64,000 nucleotides of DNA from Haliclystus octoradiatus (Eukaryota; Cnidaria; Staurozoa; Stauromedusae; Haliclystidae): contig OU744453.1 in assembly GCA_916610825.1 (NCBI GenBank), positions 19,780,301-19,844,300 of the forward strand. The letters are read 5' to 3'. Below the pieces are notes generated by a model, which ran no database searches, was not told where the DNA came from, and saw only the letters and a program-made list of their open reading frames with translations. The position numbers and the translations under genes were made by a program. How positions within the stretch are numbered: the first letter of the stretch is position 1; each line of letters begins with the position of its first letter. Below are positions 1-14,000 of the stretch, in pieces.

Positions 1-507
1 AATTCTACAATGTTTCTGATAACCGATCCAATTTTCAAATTGTCCCGGATGATTAGTTGATTTTTCTATATTGTACTTCGCCTTGTATACAGCTGTATGT
101 TGTAGTTACGTTGTAATACTGTAGTATCAGTGAATGACATTTAATAACCACTTGAAGAAACGCGAGTCATGATTGGCAAATTTGTACCACGTGATTTGCA
201 GTTCTGGCTTACGGAAAAATAATACGCTATATCAAGACAACCCACGACATTCCATGGAAACCACTAAAATGATAATGGATTTGGGTTTTCATTGCTATAT
301 GTCAGGTGTAGACTTTGTCGCACCATAATGGACGGTCTATGCCTGACAGTTTCAACTCAGCAGATAGATCCATGATCATTTCAGATCGTTTGGAGAGAAT
401 GCAATCATTCCTGAGCTATATTACATTGCGCACTGTGTGCACAGCTCGCCAGTCAGCCCAGGCCTGCAACGGAAAGGAAAGCTGATGATTATATAATAGT
501 ACATAAT
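1..507. other. Non-coding stretch, nothing recognised
   Basis: AT-rich sequence with no exon-like reading frame and no repeat that I could match elsewhere in the window. Confidence 0.5.
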
Positions 508-605
508 AGTAGTTCCATCTCTACGAGGAATCTCTTGAAACTTTGCAGTGTTTTTGAACTTACCACAGACTCAGGTAAATTATTCCACCAAGGTATCTCT
601 CTCTG
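508..605 (-). mobile_element. Non-LTR retrotransposon (LINE) scrap, ORF2 C-terminus
   Basis: Read on the minus strand this stretch gives an uninterrupted peptide containing REIPWWNNLPESVV followed by SFKRFL. That is the W-N-x-L-P and S-F-K-x-x-L pattern typical of the last residues of CR1/Jockey-type reverse-transcriptase ORFs. The same ending is recognisable at 21950-22160 (-), 23950-24060 (+) and 56250-56340 (+). Only about 100 bp survive and the rest of the element is missing, as expected of a dead, truncated copy. Confidence 0.55.
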
Positions 606-938
606 AATAAATAAATTAATTGTGCTGCTTAACCTGCACGTTTGCATCGAATAAAGTCGTTATATTGTTATACCTAAAGTGCCATAGTGAAACGTTATGC
701 TATAGGTTTTAAACCTCACTAAACGATGATTTTATTATTTTTTAATATCAACATATCCAATAAGGCAGGATGATAACAGTGGAGGCACCACACGCATACT
801 TTCGCATTTATATAGATCCAGTTGAGGTAGCTTTATAAAACTCTATAGGCAGCTACTATGAATAAATAATATTAAACATAACAACCTACCTCGTTTCCGT
901 ATCGGTATCTTTCAGATTATTTAAAATCTAGTATATTA

Positions 939-1124
939 CAGTTGAACTCAGTTAATATCCCCTCTTTTAATGTCCCACCTTGCTTAATATCCCCACTTAA
1001 AACTGATTTCCATTATCAATTCTCCATACAAACTCTTGTATTCTTACGTCGCTTAATATCCCACCTCTCTTAATGTCCCGCTTTTTATCTGTACAAGAGG
1101 GGGGATATTAAGCAAGTTCGACTG
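939..1124. mobile_element. TA-flanked MITE, family B (pogo/Tigger-like)
   Basis: A 186 bp element starts CAGTTGAACTCAG and ends AAGTTCGACTG, with TA directly on both sides. A second copy lies at 52980-53164. Between the ends are repeats of a 'ttaatatccc / ttaatgtccc' motif in both orientations, making the element partly palindromic. Ends of the form CAGT-(C/T)(A/G)-AAC with a TA target duplication fit the pogo/Tigger branch of Tc1/mariner. That assignment is inferred from the ends and no transposase is present. Confidence 0.7.
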
Positions 1125-3575
1125 TAGTAGTAATTTATCTTATTTAATTATTGTTAATATTTAGCATATATATTGATACATGCACTGCAGAAAATTTGTT
1201 GATTAACATTGCAAAATTGTTTCCATTGTTTCGTCTTTGGAGATATACCTGAGATGAACGTAATACCATAGATAGATAGATATTTTTGCCGATGCGTGTT
1301 TCTTGTTTAAAGACTCTGAGGCTGGTCAAATAGACACTTTGTATTTTAATAGATATCTTAAAAATGTAACTTTGTAACGGATGTGCTAATGTAGCAAAGT
1401 CTGTTTTGATAATTGCGTTAATGTAAGGACATTATCAGTCGTTCAAAATTCAAATGGTTTTGAATAGATTTATATGAATGAACGACTACGGATGTTTTTT
1501 TTGGATTTAGAAACGTATCTCACAACAAATACATAATGCATACAACTAATAATTGTTTGAAACTGATTACTACAGTGGCTGATTATTCCCCAATGTGCAA
1601 GGTAAATATTAACTTTTAATCTCACAAAAGAATTTCTGATGTGGAAAGGAAGTGAGTAAACTGAGATGTTACTTGTTTTGTTTTGCGTTAGTTTTTTCTA
1701 ACATTTTGATAAAATTGCTGGCAACGACTACATCATTGTATGAATTTTGGTAATATCTATTTTGTGGACAGCAGGCAAGCAGTGATAATTTGACAATTGA
1801 CGGATCCCAGCCATCCCAAGGTCAGTTTATCTAACGAAATATTGAATAAAAGAAGTCGTTACCTGGCTTGCTTCTTCTCTCCCTTGCATTTGATCATGAT
1901 TTACCAATGTGAACCTTAATATTTGAAGTGATAATTATTTCAATGTTACATAGGTTATCCCATCATAGGTGGAGATGTAATTTAAAAGAATTTTCACGGG
2001 AAAACTATAAGTTGAAAATTGTCAATAGTCGTCGTCACACTCTACCTATCTTTGCCGCCGTGTAAAATTTTCCAATCTACAAGGAAGTGTATTCGAATAA
2101 ATATGTACCATTTAGGAAAGCCAATCATCTGTTATCGAAAGTTTTGATGCAATTGTTAATGTCCTTTTTAGTTTTTCGTAATTTGTCTTCCATAATTTTT
2201 GTTTTTTTCTTTAAAACCATTTGAAGAACTTTTGATTTCTGATTGTGACCGTTTCTAAAGATAGTGGAATATTTATATAAAAATATACACAACGTTGCCT
2301 TCGTGCGAGTCTATGCTTTCTGTACGCTTTCTTTCTAATTTAACTTTCACTGAAGAAACATTTATCAACCTGTTTTTTAGACGAAGGATAATAATCGGAA
2401 AGGTCAAAAATCAGTCCTTGCTTTTGAAAACATATTTTACAGGTACCGGAGACAGCCAGAGACATGGTGGAACAATGTTAAAGTTTTTTATTAGGATTTC
2501 GATTTTTTAGAGTTTTTATTTTTATCAAAATTTGATATGCATCTATTTAATTAAAATAGGTACATCTGTCATGTTTGCTATTTCAATATTGATAATAATT
2601 ACAATCAGATAACAGTTATGTGTTTATATTTTATTCAATTCAATATACTTTGAAAATGAACAGACGCACGTGGCTGGAGATATATTACGTCGAAATTTTG
2701 TGAAATTAGTGATGGATCATTTCAATCAAATTACACTTCCGGTAGGATTTATTATCATATAATTATTAACTTCATATCTAAGGTCCTATACAGTAAATTG
2801 AATTGAATCGATGACAATTTTATAGACATTTGTTTAATATATTTCATTTGACACTAACGTAACTTTTTTAAATACAAATTTTAATATATTTTGATTGGGA
2901 GCAAATTGTAAGCTATGATAAATGATAAACAGATGTGTGAATTATTTGTTATTTAAATCCTTTTCGCTGATGTTTGATTACATTTGAAAAGGCGTCAAAG
3001 TAGTACATAGTTACGATTTCTGATCAGAAGGCCTTATGATTTCACAGTTACCGTGACAATGAAATTGCTAACGCCGGCAAGAATTTGAGAGCTCTTGATT
3101 GACATGAACACCAATTCGAATTTCATCACAAAACGTTTCAAAATTTAATGAAATTTGTAATAAAATATATCACTTTGAGGGCAGCTGCCTACAAGAGAAT
3201 TTATTATAACCTTTTGAAAATGTAAACAGTGTAACAGTATAACAGTGCAAAGAAAAATACAATTTTATAACAATTGAATTATAGCCTACCTTTGATATAT
3301 TGAAAATCTTTTTTAATTTTGAAGCTAATTTTAATATCCCTGTTAGATAATCACAAATGTTTCTCAAAATCACATATAATAGCTATATTACCTTATGGTA
3401 CAACAGTACTGATTGAAGAAGGCTAAAATAAAACCTAAATTTCAGGAGTCTCCAACAAATTCGGAATATAATCAATTTTTTTCCTTTTTAAAGGCCAAAC
3501 TTCAACAAAACTCCAGTTAAGTAATTCAAGTTCAAATTTTCTATGATTGCGGAATGCAAAACATTTTCTTAGTAA
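1125..3575. other. Intergenic AT-rich DNA, no gene seen
   Basis: About 2.4 kb with many stops in all frames and only small shadow reading frames. I found no exon-like block with splice borders, no RNA gene and no clear transposon. A short inverted repeat occurs around 1438-1487 (gtcgttca ... tgaacgac). Confidence 0.5.
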
Positions 3576-3657
3576 CATCATCATCATCATCATCATCATT
3601 TATTCAGAACCCAAGAAAGCTAATATTTGAGCTTTAAGCTTTCATTTACAGGACTGT
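3576..3657 (-). mobile_element. 3' tail of a retroposon ending in (ATG)n
   Basis: On the minus strand the sequence reads CAGTCCTGT, a variable stretch, then GGTTCTGAATAAATGATGATG with a run of ATG units. The same order occurs on the plus strand at 59745-59820. A shared unique stretch running into a simple repeat is how the 3' ends of non-LTR elements and SINEs look. The body of the element is not recognisable at either site. Confidence 0.5.
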
Positions 3658-3663
3658 AGAGGC

Positions 3664-4090
<427 letters not shown>

Positions 4091-4148
4091 TATTAGATAT
4101 TATCTAATAGCAGTAAAACAGTGCTCAATGTCAGTTGACAGAGCTGTA

Positions 4149-4340
4149 AATATAATAAAGAAGTCAAAGACTACACATTTTGATACTGTTACTTAAAGTT
4201 TCACGCTTTATGCGATCCTCAGACTCGATCTGCGATCTGCGATCCTCGATCCTCGGTCTTAACTGTCTGAGGATCGCATAAAGCGTGAAACTTTAAGTAA
4301 CAGTATCAAAATGTGTAGTCTTTGACTTCTTTATTATATT
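4149..4340. repeat. Perfect 76 bp inverted repeat (hairpin)
   Basis: Arms 4149-4224 and 4265-4340 are exact reverse complements over 76 bp, separated by a 40 bp loop that holds short repeats of 'cgatctg/cgatcctc'. Checked base by base. The perfection implies either recent formation or gene-conversion-type correction. Confidence 0.95.
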
Positions 4341-4354
4341 ATTATTATTATTAT

Positions 4355-4420
<66 letters not shown>

Positions 4421-4770
4421 TTTATTATTTGTATTGTTATAATTATCTATTTTAATTTTGTTAATTGATTAGTTTGCTTTTATTAATGGAAAAATAGACA
4501 ACATTTTTAGTTTACTTTCTACTACAGATGTTTATCAATAATGTTAGGTCGTGATTTTGCTCATTTCTAAAATGTTCGAAATGTTTATATTTAGAGTTTT
4601 AAAGGCATTTAAAAATAGAATTTTCAAAGTTGTATAATCTGTGCAGTGATATATTTGATTTAGCGCTCATACATCGTCCCTTGATACTTTACAATGTGAT
4701 AATAATTCAAATTATGTATTATAACGCAAATGCTTTTTATGCAAAGGTGTGAAACTCGTTACTTTTTATT

Positions 4771-4942
4771 ATAAATAGAGGAGTCAAAGACTACACATTT
4801 TGTTAACTGTAACTTGAAATTTCACGTTTTATTGAGCCAGTCAAGAATAACTATTTAAAAAAACGTACATGGTACCTCGGAAATAAGCTTGAAACTTCAA
4901 GTTACAGTAACAAAATGTGTAGTCTTTGACTCCTCTATTTAT
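4771..4942. repeat. Imperfect ~53 bp inverted repeat (hairpin)
   Basis: Arms 4771-4823 and 4890-4942 are reverse complements apart from about two differences. They share the core AGTCAAAGACTACACATTTTG with the hairpin at 4149-4340, so the two hairpins are copies of one unit at opposite ends of the foldback element. Confidence 0.85.
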
Positions 4943-5067
4943 ATTTACAGCTCTGTCAACAGACAATGAGCACTTTTTTTAAGTCTGCTGTTGGATTATA
5001 TTTTTTTCAGCTCTAATCTACAATAAGTGAAACATCTGTAGATAATTATATTCAATAATATACAGTC

Positions 5068-8000
5068 ATGGCATCGCTTACACGACGAAGGCCTCTTCTC
5101 TTGGGTTGTATACTCCTTGTTGCAATTACCATGTCATCGTTGATGGTATCATTCAAGCGACATGAAACACATGTGATTTTGCGAACTGTATCTACAACAA
5201 CAACATCCGAATCAATATCAATAGATTGTGATAAATTGGATTTAGGTATATTGAATGATGGTGACAAAGCAATTGCAACGGCAGCTGCTTCATGTCTTCA
5301 GAGTTTGGGTGGAAAACGTACAATGGATTATGGATCGAATAGTCATTCTGATGGTGAAACAAATGGATGTAAATTACCAAAATTAAATCCTTTTCATAAG
5401 GATGCGCTGAAATATCAAAAAGCATGGAAAAAACAGAATATTAATTGTAAAGGTAATCGATATGGTAAAATTAGTAATGGAACTCTTCATTTGAAAGTTG
5501 CTAATGTTAACACAGTGATTTTATACGCTATTGGAAGACCCGAGAAAGATGATTTCAAAGAGACTTATGATTACAAAGCAACTATTTCTAAACATCCAAA
5601 AGTTAATATCGAAACAGGTAGGTCTGATGTTTTATTGATTATTTTTTAATTTAAAATTTTCATTCGCAAGTGTAAACTGTGTAATAGCTTATTGATCAAT
5701 GGCAGGGCTGTCAATTGCTGAAAAGAAGGATTAGCTCAGATGGCAGAGCAACCGAACTTCAGACCGGATTTCTGATCCGCTGTGGTTCAAATCCCCCTGA
5801 AGGTCAATTCAGCCTTGGCTTTATCTAAAACATCAAATGAGTACCATCCAAGGTATTGAATGGTCCAGAGGGAATTGCATTGTGAGTAGCTGCGGCGCAT
5901 TGTTGCGCATTGACAATCGAGACCTATCTGCCATGAAATCTGTTGAAATTGATCTGCAGTGTCCCGGCTGATCAATAAAGAGTATTCAACATCATTGCTC
6001 TTAGTGAAAAGAGCCACTCATCTAGAAATAGAGGAATGGTACGGGTGCCTTTGGTAGGGCTTTACCGTCTCAGTTACTTTACTTTCAATTGCTGAGATTT
6101 TTGTAATCAATTACCGTTACAATTACTTTGCACAATCGCTGGATGATATTGTTATTGTGTCCCAATGAGTACTTAATTACAATAACAACTTACTTAACTT
6201 TCAAAAGTGATTACGATTACATGTGATATCTAATATCACATGTAATCGTAATCACTTTTGAGAAAAACTGAAATACGCTGGTGCTACAAAATCATGTTGC
6301 TAGGAAACCATTTTTTTTTACAAGTATATCAATTGTTTTAATTTGTTGAACCGAAAATTATTATCTATTTCAAAAGAGTAACAAACAATTTTTCAGAAGT
6401 AATCAAAAGAAAGGAAGAAATCAGAAATTGCTAAGCAACCAACTAAGAAGTAATCCGTTACCGTTCAAAAATAGTAGCGATTACTGATAAAATTACTTTT
6501 TCAGAAAAATAATTGATTACGAAAATGCGAAATAATTGACTGTTAAGTGTAGAATACCGTAATTATCTGAAATTAGGAAATTAGAAAGAAGGAATAATAA
6601 AGACTTGCATATGCTGTATACAGTATCGTGTTGAACATGAACTATCTTCAATTTCTATTCACTATTGACTGTTAACATATTGTCACACTAAACGTTTATT
6701 TACCACACCTGTGAAAGGAAAATGTCCTGAACCATTTATTTATTTACCATACCGAACTTCCCATGTGGAATGTGGAATTACCAGATACCCCTCATGTGTT
6801 TCCGTTACCACACTTGAATTATTTAAAATAATTACAAGCTGACTAATTAGAATACAATAATCAGCAACAGGGATATACAAATGATAGCACAACAAGAAAT
6901 ATTACAAAAATATGTTGTTGCTATAGCAACAAAGTATAGTAAATCAAAAATCTACACTTGACAGCTTTGTATTCAATTAAAATTATTATTTAAATTAATC
7001 CAAATTTCTTTGTTCATTGTCAGACCTTGTTCTAATCTTGAATTATAATCTAATTTCTGTCAGACAAAACAGGATGTATTGTTCTCAGAGAATCTGGTCA
7101 CCTTCTGCAGCAAACAGCAAGTGGTACTTTACATTTCTCTGAACAGCGTTGTGTCCATCATTATTTGGTGCATTTCAATTCAAATGGGAAACTTGAAATG
7201 AAAGATTTCAAAAGTTGTTTTGAAGCGAAAGGTAGGTTGTTGACAATAAAAACTTGTGCCCAACTTTCCAAAAACGCCAAATATAGATCATTCTAGAAGG
7301 TCTTCCTGTAAAAATGATGATGATGATGATTATGATACAAACATTGTCCGATACAATATTTTTCCTCCAGGAGTCCAAGTTTTCCTATCAAACACTTTAG
7401 GGTGTTTTCACATCTTATGTTATGGCTATTGTCACAAAAATATGATAAAAACTGTTCAAGAAAAGAAAGCAGCTGAATTTTCTTCTGATTAAAAAAACTT
7501 GAATACAAGTATTTCTTCTCCTTCCTTCTGGATTCATGCTAGCCTTCTGAGACTCCCAGTCGCATCCCATATTCCCCCATTTTATCGAACCATGCATACA
7601 AATTTAACTTGTTCAATGCAGCGTACCAACTGAGTACTGAGGAAGGGGGAGGCTTTTATTGGGGTGAGGTTTATAACTGCTAGGTTTGTGTCAGTGTTGT
7701 TCATAAAGCTGTTTATAATGTTAGTTTGTCAGCTCCTGTTCTGTATAAACAAAATCAAACAAACAAGCAACTGGAAGTATGCTGAGATAACATCAGGCTT
7801 TTGAAGGTCATAACATTCAAAAATCCAAAACACCTACCACCAACTGTACATTCTAACCACCTGACCTATAGTGACCACCTCTTAAACAACGACCAAATGT
7901 TTATATTGTTCACTTCAGCAATACGCAACAATCATTATTCTATTGAAGATTATTTGATTATAGGATACCTATAGTATATTATTTCAACTAAAACACCGTG

Positions 8001-11000
8001 GAGATGCATATTGCGAGTTAAGCGTTTAGGTCATCAATGTGTCACTATAAATTTTAAAACACCTGAAAATCTGCTGAAAATAGTTTGAGTCAAAAAAATT
8101 GCTAGATTTTGATCATTTCAATGAAAATCTACTGAAAAGCACCTTCAAATTGAAAGCCTATTGAAAATTAACATGAAATTAAAAGCCCCGTTAAGTACAT
8201 TATCACTAAAGTTTCCAGTTTTTAAAATTTCATGGTATCTACATCTATATATATGCAATTTTTATAATTTTAGGAAAAGACATTGGTTCAGAGGTCGTTG
8301 CTTCTAACTGTGATAGTGGGAGTGATTTTGAGGTTATTGATGGACAGGTTGTCGAGAAAACGAGTGGGTACTGTCTTGGTAACTCAGATGGTGCGCTTGT
8401 CTTGAAAAAGTGTATTGATGACATCAGTGACGCAGAAGGAGACTTACAGATTCTGGATGCTGATCCGCAAGGTAAGATGTTTATAAAATAACCTGTTACA
8501 ATGGTCACGCCTGTATATAATGGCCATCCTTATGTGATAATATTCTATAATTTCTATTTTGTTTCTCATATCACTATTCACTACGAGTCTTCAATATACT
8601 GAATCGGTAGTATCTTTTCTTAATGTTTTGTATTGTTGAACTGTCTTACCGGTATTTACAACTTTCTTTGTCATCTATATGTCTGACCATGATTCGTGGT
8701 GTTCTATGTATAGCAAATAGGTTAGGCGAAAGATCGACACCATATTTCTATAATTTGACTGTTTAAAACCACTACTGCCTACTACGACTTTAATCTTCTC
8801 ATTCCACTGTGAAACTGCTGACTGAAAATCATCTCAAAATTTAAAGGCTATTTACCGTATTCAGTAAGTAAATTTTCAGTAAGATTTTGGTTTTTGTTAT
8901 TTGTAATATATACATTAGTCCTACTTATATACATGTCCAGTAATAGTAAAACTAATTAAGACCCCGACTAAGACAACAATAGCCTTTTGGTGCTTTCGGT
9001 AATCCGAGCGGCAACCATTGTCGAGCTTTAGCCGAGCTAGACAAATTGTGTCGCACTTTACTGATTTATACGTTGCACTTTTGAGAGGCCGTGCACATAA
9101 AATGTATGACGCTTGAAAACTACCTTAAATGGAAAAAATTATGGAGAATCAGATGCGCGCAGCATAAGGTTTCTGGCGAAATATCTTTTAAAATTGCCTG
9201 AATTTTTCTCAACATTTTTATTGTGAGCATCGCACCCCCTATATCCCCTTGGAGTTTACGGCCGTGTTGAAGAGTGATACGTAATGCAGAAATGACACAA
9301 CAATGAGAAGAAGATGCACATCATGTTATAATCCAACTCAACTAAAAGAGGTTTCGTCTTGTTATCATCTTCAGTTCTCAACACAAAATCTTTCAAAGCT
9401 TTGCTATCTTCGAATGAAGTTGATCTATTAATTGTAATTATAACATACCGTTAATGTCAGCAGCATGATCCTCTGGTGCCTGTCTCATGTCTCAACAAGA
9501 AGCCAAACACAGTGAAGTAGATAATAATGAGAGAAACTGTGGATGTAAGAGAGGGCTGTTGATAGCAAATACTGTAGCCAAATGATGTCAGTTCAGATAG
9601 GCTCACTCACAATCAATCATAAAGGAACAAACAAAACATCCTATGCAAGAAGATTATTTTCAGAAACTGTTGAGAAAATGTTTGAAAAGAGACTTTATTA
9701 CAATTTTAAACACTTCCAAAATTCAACTTTATGACCAAATTTCAACAACATAAAACACTTTGACAGCTACAAATTCATATATTCATTTTATTTGTTCATC
9801 ATATATTATACAACATAATTAGAATTTTTCTAAGTTAAGTTATTCAAGTCGTGATGATGATTTAAAGTTGTGTTAATTAAATGCTAAACATTCTTACTTC
9901 ATGCTACAACTGACAGCCACGGCATTTTGCTTCACTAGCTGTAATTTTTTCGTCTCCTTTTTTTATCAACAATCGAGGTAAGCTTGAAATTTATTTACGT
10001 TTTATGACCGAACGCACTCCATGACGCCAGGACCCGCGTGTTAAGGTCTGAAACCCTAACCACGACGGTAAGACTGCAGAGATAGCAAAAGGAAGAAAAC
10101 AACAACGTAGGTTGGAGCATGCGCAAACCAAAAAGATTTATCATAGACAGATAATGATACGGTTCGACGGACCATGTCACAAAAAAAGAAAAATAATCGA
10201 CAAATCATGATCAAACAACATACCTAGCAAAAAACTTGTGAAAAATACATTTCAAAGCCCTGCATTCAAAATGAAACACTGCAATATACTGTAAATAGTT
10301 TGTCGTATAAGATAAATGATATCAAATTTACAAACAATAAATAGCACTAGCAATAAAGAGACGGTCACATTATAACGTGTTTGCACAGACACAGACAATA
10401 CCACAAATAACGGTCAGACATTGCTGACAAAATAAACTTGTTATAAAGATGATCAACAACATAAAATAATACCGTGTGATTATATGATACTATATCTGTC
10501 CAGTGTCGTTCATGTCCCTGACGAATCTGCTCTTTTAAAAGTAAAAGATTTTGTGCAGCGAGCGGGTGTGGTAGATACAAACTGCTTTGATCTCTCGACA
10601 TGGCATAAAATGAAATCTGACTACATTGCTGAGCATTGTGTAATTTTCTACTGCATCACACAATCACAGTTATCGACTGTAGCATCTATCTCAATGTGTT
10701 ACATTATTAACATGGTCGTTAAAGAGTTCAAGTACAGCACGTAGAAGATGTTTGTAAAATGTCATCTTTCAGTTCGTCACGTCAGCCAAAGTAGCGGTTG
10801 TCGATCAATAAGTTGAAACAGTATTGAATCAAAATAAACCAATTACCAAGTTGTACAAACGCAAGTATAGTATATACAGGCACTCAGACACACAAAAGAT
10901 CGTTGATAGCCGTGACCGTGAACCCGTGATGTATTGTTATGGAGCACCAACATCCCTATGAGATTGTCGAATGCCCTTCCTAACGCCGAACAACCAATAG

Positions 11001-14000
11001 TACTTCTGCCTGGGACTGAACCAATAAGGCCCTGCAGGCCTAACCACTACACAACTGTAAACATCTACTATAAATAAACTAAGATATCTTCCTTTTGCAA
11101 ACTTTCAACTTGATACAACATGTTACGCAACCTACTCACAAAAGTGGGCATATACTTGATTTAATAATCACAAGACCTGCTGTGATGTCTGTGCAAAACG
11201 TTAGAGTTGTAGATCCGGTAATAGAGAGTTTCAGATTGCATGAACGACGACGTTAGAAGGGTGCGCAGTGCGTCTGCGCATCTCTTTGGGGAATCACCTC
11301 TGTGCAAGAACCGTTCACGTGAACGGTTCATGAGCAATCTATCGTCGTCGTGAACGATAGCGAAGCTCAACTTTGAAATACGACAAATGTAGCATAGCAA
11401 GTGCATTCAATACAATTTTAGTACTGCTATATCAATCAGATATGCAGTGAATTCTTTTTCTATCAGAATTTATTGATAAATACACTTGAAAAATATATAC
11501 TTGGATGAAGTTTATGGTCTTTTGCGTGGTCAAATACCTTTGGCTACATAAACATGTTGAAAACAACACCATAAGGTTTAAAGTAAGCTGAGGTTTGATT
11601 ATTTTGACATGGAATTATAGATTTTGTTCTTGTTGAAGCTTGAAGTTTAAAATACAGAATTAAATTATATTTCTACCGCTGTTTGTTGTATGTTATTTGA
11701 ATAAGATTTGGCCGAAATGATTTTGTTCCTTTAGTCTTTATTTACAATATTAGTTGATTATTTCATTTAAACATGATTTAAAAGAAATCTTCTTCCAATT
11801 ATGTTTCATTAACGATTGCTTTAGACCTTTTCAATATGTAGCGTTGTTTTATCTTCAAAATCCATAACATACAAAATGCGTATTCGCCAGATTGACATTA
11901 TCAAAATGATTGTTTTCATGTTTTGCAAAGAAATGGAACTACCGTCTTTGGCCAAAATAATCTGAAATGTAAACTGCGTGAGTACGACGATCAGAACAGG
12001 AAGTTGTAAATGACGTGATCCTACCGTCGTCGTTCAACGAGATCTGAAACTCCCTAATATCTGATCATTACGCTGTTATGTATGATACATTGTGCCTTAC
12101 GAAACAACCTTGCGAGAGGAAAGAAATTATTTATCGAAAGCTAAAATCAATCGACAAAATGCAATTACTAGCTGACATTAATAATTCTCCACTAATTCAT
12201 TTTGATGAATATGATGACGTATCCACTTTAGCCAACCTCTATGATAAGACATTTAGCTCCTTACTAGGCCTATTAAGCCTTACTACTTTAGCCTATTAAG
12301 AAGCGCACTGTTACTATAAGACCAGCAGCTCCTTGGTACTCCGAAGGCATTACGAAAAATCTAAAAGGAGGCGATTAGAGCGCAAATGGCGCAAGCACAA
12401 TACTAGTGTTAATAGAGAGATGTATAGATTACAATGTCTGTCATCAAGTTAATCAGCTGATACAAGAATCACGAATGAATTTTTATACTGACATGATAGA
12501 GGAAAACAAAAACGATCATCGTGTGCTGTTTTCTACTGTCAGCAAAATGTTAAATAGTAAATCAGCCAAAAAACTACCATCTCATAATAATGCTCAAAAT
12601 CTTGCTGAACTTTTCGTTGAATTCTTTGATAATAAAATTGAACTTATTCGCAACAGCTCCTGGTTCATGTATGTATGATCCTTTTATAGAGATTGAAGAG
12701 CCTTGTTTAAATACATTAAATGGTTTTTATCCAACGTCAACGGATGAACTTTCCACTCTTGTTAGGGGAATGAGTGCAAAATCATGTGTATTAGACTCAC
12801 TTCCTGGTTGTGTTCTAAAGAGCTGTTTACAAACTATATTACCCATTATTACGAAAATTATCAATTTATCTTTTTCAAATGCAATTGTACCTATGAACTT
12901 GAAAGATGCAGTCTTGGACCCATTGCTTAAGAATGATTCATTAAATCACGAAATATTTAAAAACTTTCGACCAATTAATTTATTTCAAAGGCTACAGAGA
13001 AAGTTGTAGCGGAGCGTTTAAAACAACATCTCGATGACGAAAACTTGGAAGAAACATTCCAATCAGCTTACAAAAAAGGACATAGTACAGAAACTGCACT
13101 CGCACGGATCCATAATGATTCTTCGTGCAATTGATGGTAACAAATGTGTAATACATACTTGTTCCTTTAGATCTCTCTGCTGCCTTCGATATCGTTTATC
13201 ATGAAATTTTACTTCATCGTCTAAAACATCACTTTGGTATTCGTGATAAAGCACTGTCATGGTTACGTTCTTATTTATCTGATCGTTCTAAACCAATACT
13301 CATCTAGTCACAAGCTACGTTGTGGTGTACCCCCAAGGCTCTGTCCTTGGTCCAATGTTGTATTCTTTATACACTGCACCCCTTGCTGATGTTATCAAAG
13401 CCCATGATATGTCGTATCATTTTTATGCAGATGACACACAAATTTATTTAACATTTAATCCAAATGCGGATAATGAACCATCAAATTCTAAATCTCGTAT
13501 TGAATCTTGCGTTAATGATGTTACAAATTGGATGATTTCAAACAAACTTATGCTAAATTGTAACAAAACTGAATTGCTTCTAATAAATGCTTGCCATAGA
13601 TCATCACCAACAATATCATCTTTTGACATTGGTCAGCATGAAATTTCTCTCTCAGAATCAGCCAAAAACATTGGTGTATGGTTTAATCGTGTTTTATCAA
13701 TGGATAAACATGTAAATAGTATTTGTAGTTCAGCCTTCTTTCATCTGCGAAATATTGCGAAAGTTAAAAACCATATCTCACGTAAGCATTGTGAAGTCCT
13801 AATACATGCATTCATTACCTCAAAACTAGACCACTGCAATATTCTACTTTCTGGAGCAACAAAATCTCAAACCCAGAAGTTGCAATATGTGCAAAATTCA
13901 GCAGCACGTCTCTTGACTGGCACTCGAAAGCATGAGCATATTACACCACTGCTCAAAGAACTTCATTGGCTTCCTCTATCCGAAAGAATAGAATTTAAAA

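Larger units (their letters stand above)
4098..5001. mobile_element. Foldback transposon-like element with two internal hairpins
   Basis: The two ends are inverted copies of each other. GTGCTCAATGTCAGTTGACA followed by GAGCTGTAAATAT near 4121-4153 reappears in reverse complement with two changes at 4941-4973. Outside this, both ends continue with a related 'ATC-AACAGCAG'-type sequence. Just inside each end is a long hairpin (4149-4340 and 4771-4942) sharing the core AGTCAAAGACTACACATTTTG. The middle is AT-rich and non-coding with an (ATT)n run. No transposase is encoded, so it would be a non-autonomous foldback or long-TIR MITE. It ends only about 70 bp before the start codon of the DUF229 gene. 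Confidence 0.6.
5703..6540. mobile_element. hAT-like element interrupted by a SINE (intron 1 of DUF229 gene)
   Basis: CAGGGCTGTCAATTGCTGA at 5703 has the CAGGGC beginning common to hAT terminal repeats. The sequence is broken by a SINE and resumes at 6085 with a copy of TCAATTGCTGA, then stretches rich in GTAATCAATTAC/GTTACAATTAC, a perfect hairpin (6201-6261) and TAATTGATTAC near 6510. Sequences with many inverted GTAATTAC blocks are typical of hAT MITEs. The right end (AATTGACTGTTAAG) is only a poor match to the left, and I could not find an 8 bp target duplication, so the right border is approximate. Confidence 0.5.
8531..11221. other. Intron 3 of the DUF229 gene, proximal part
   Basis: Non-coding AT-rich DNA with no exon-like block. 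Recognisable items are a CTGAAGAT-hairpin-CGAAA motif at 9352-9374 (-) and a stretch at 10340-10450 that resembles 59930-60010. The latter shares phrases such as 'cacaaataacggtcagacat' and is probably the 3' region of a common retroelement. Simple direct repeats are few. Confidence 0.5.

Noticed and set aside
5728-5800. A genuine tRNA gene
   Set aside because: The A and B boxes are present but the stretch is the head of a longer unit repeated at 42612-42990 with target duplications, so it is a SINE.
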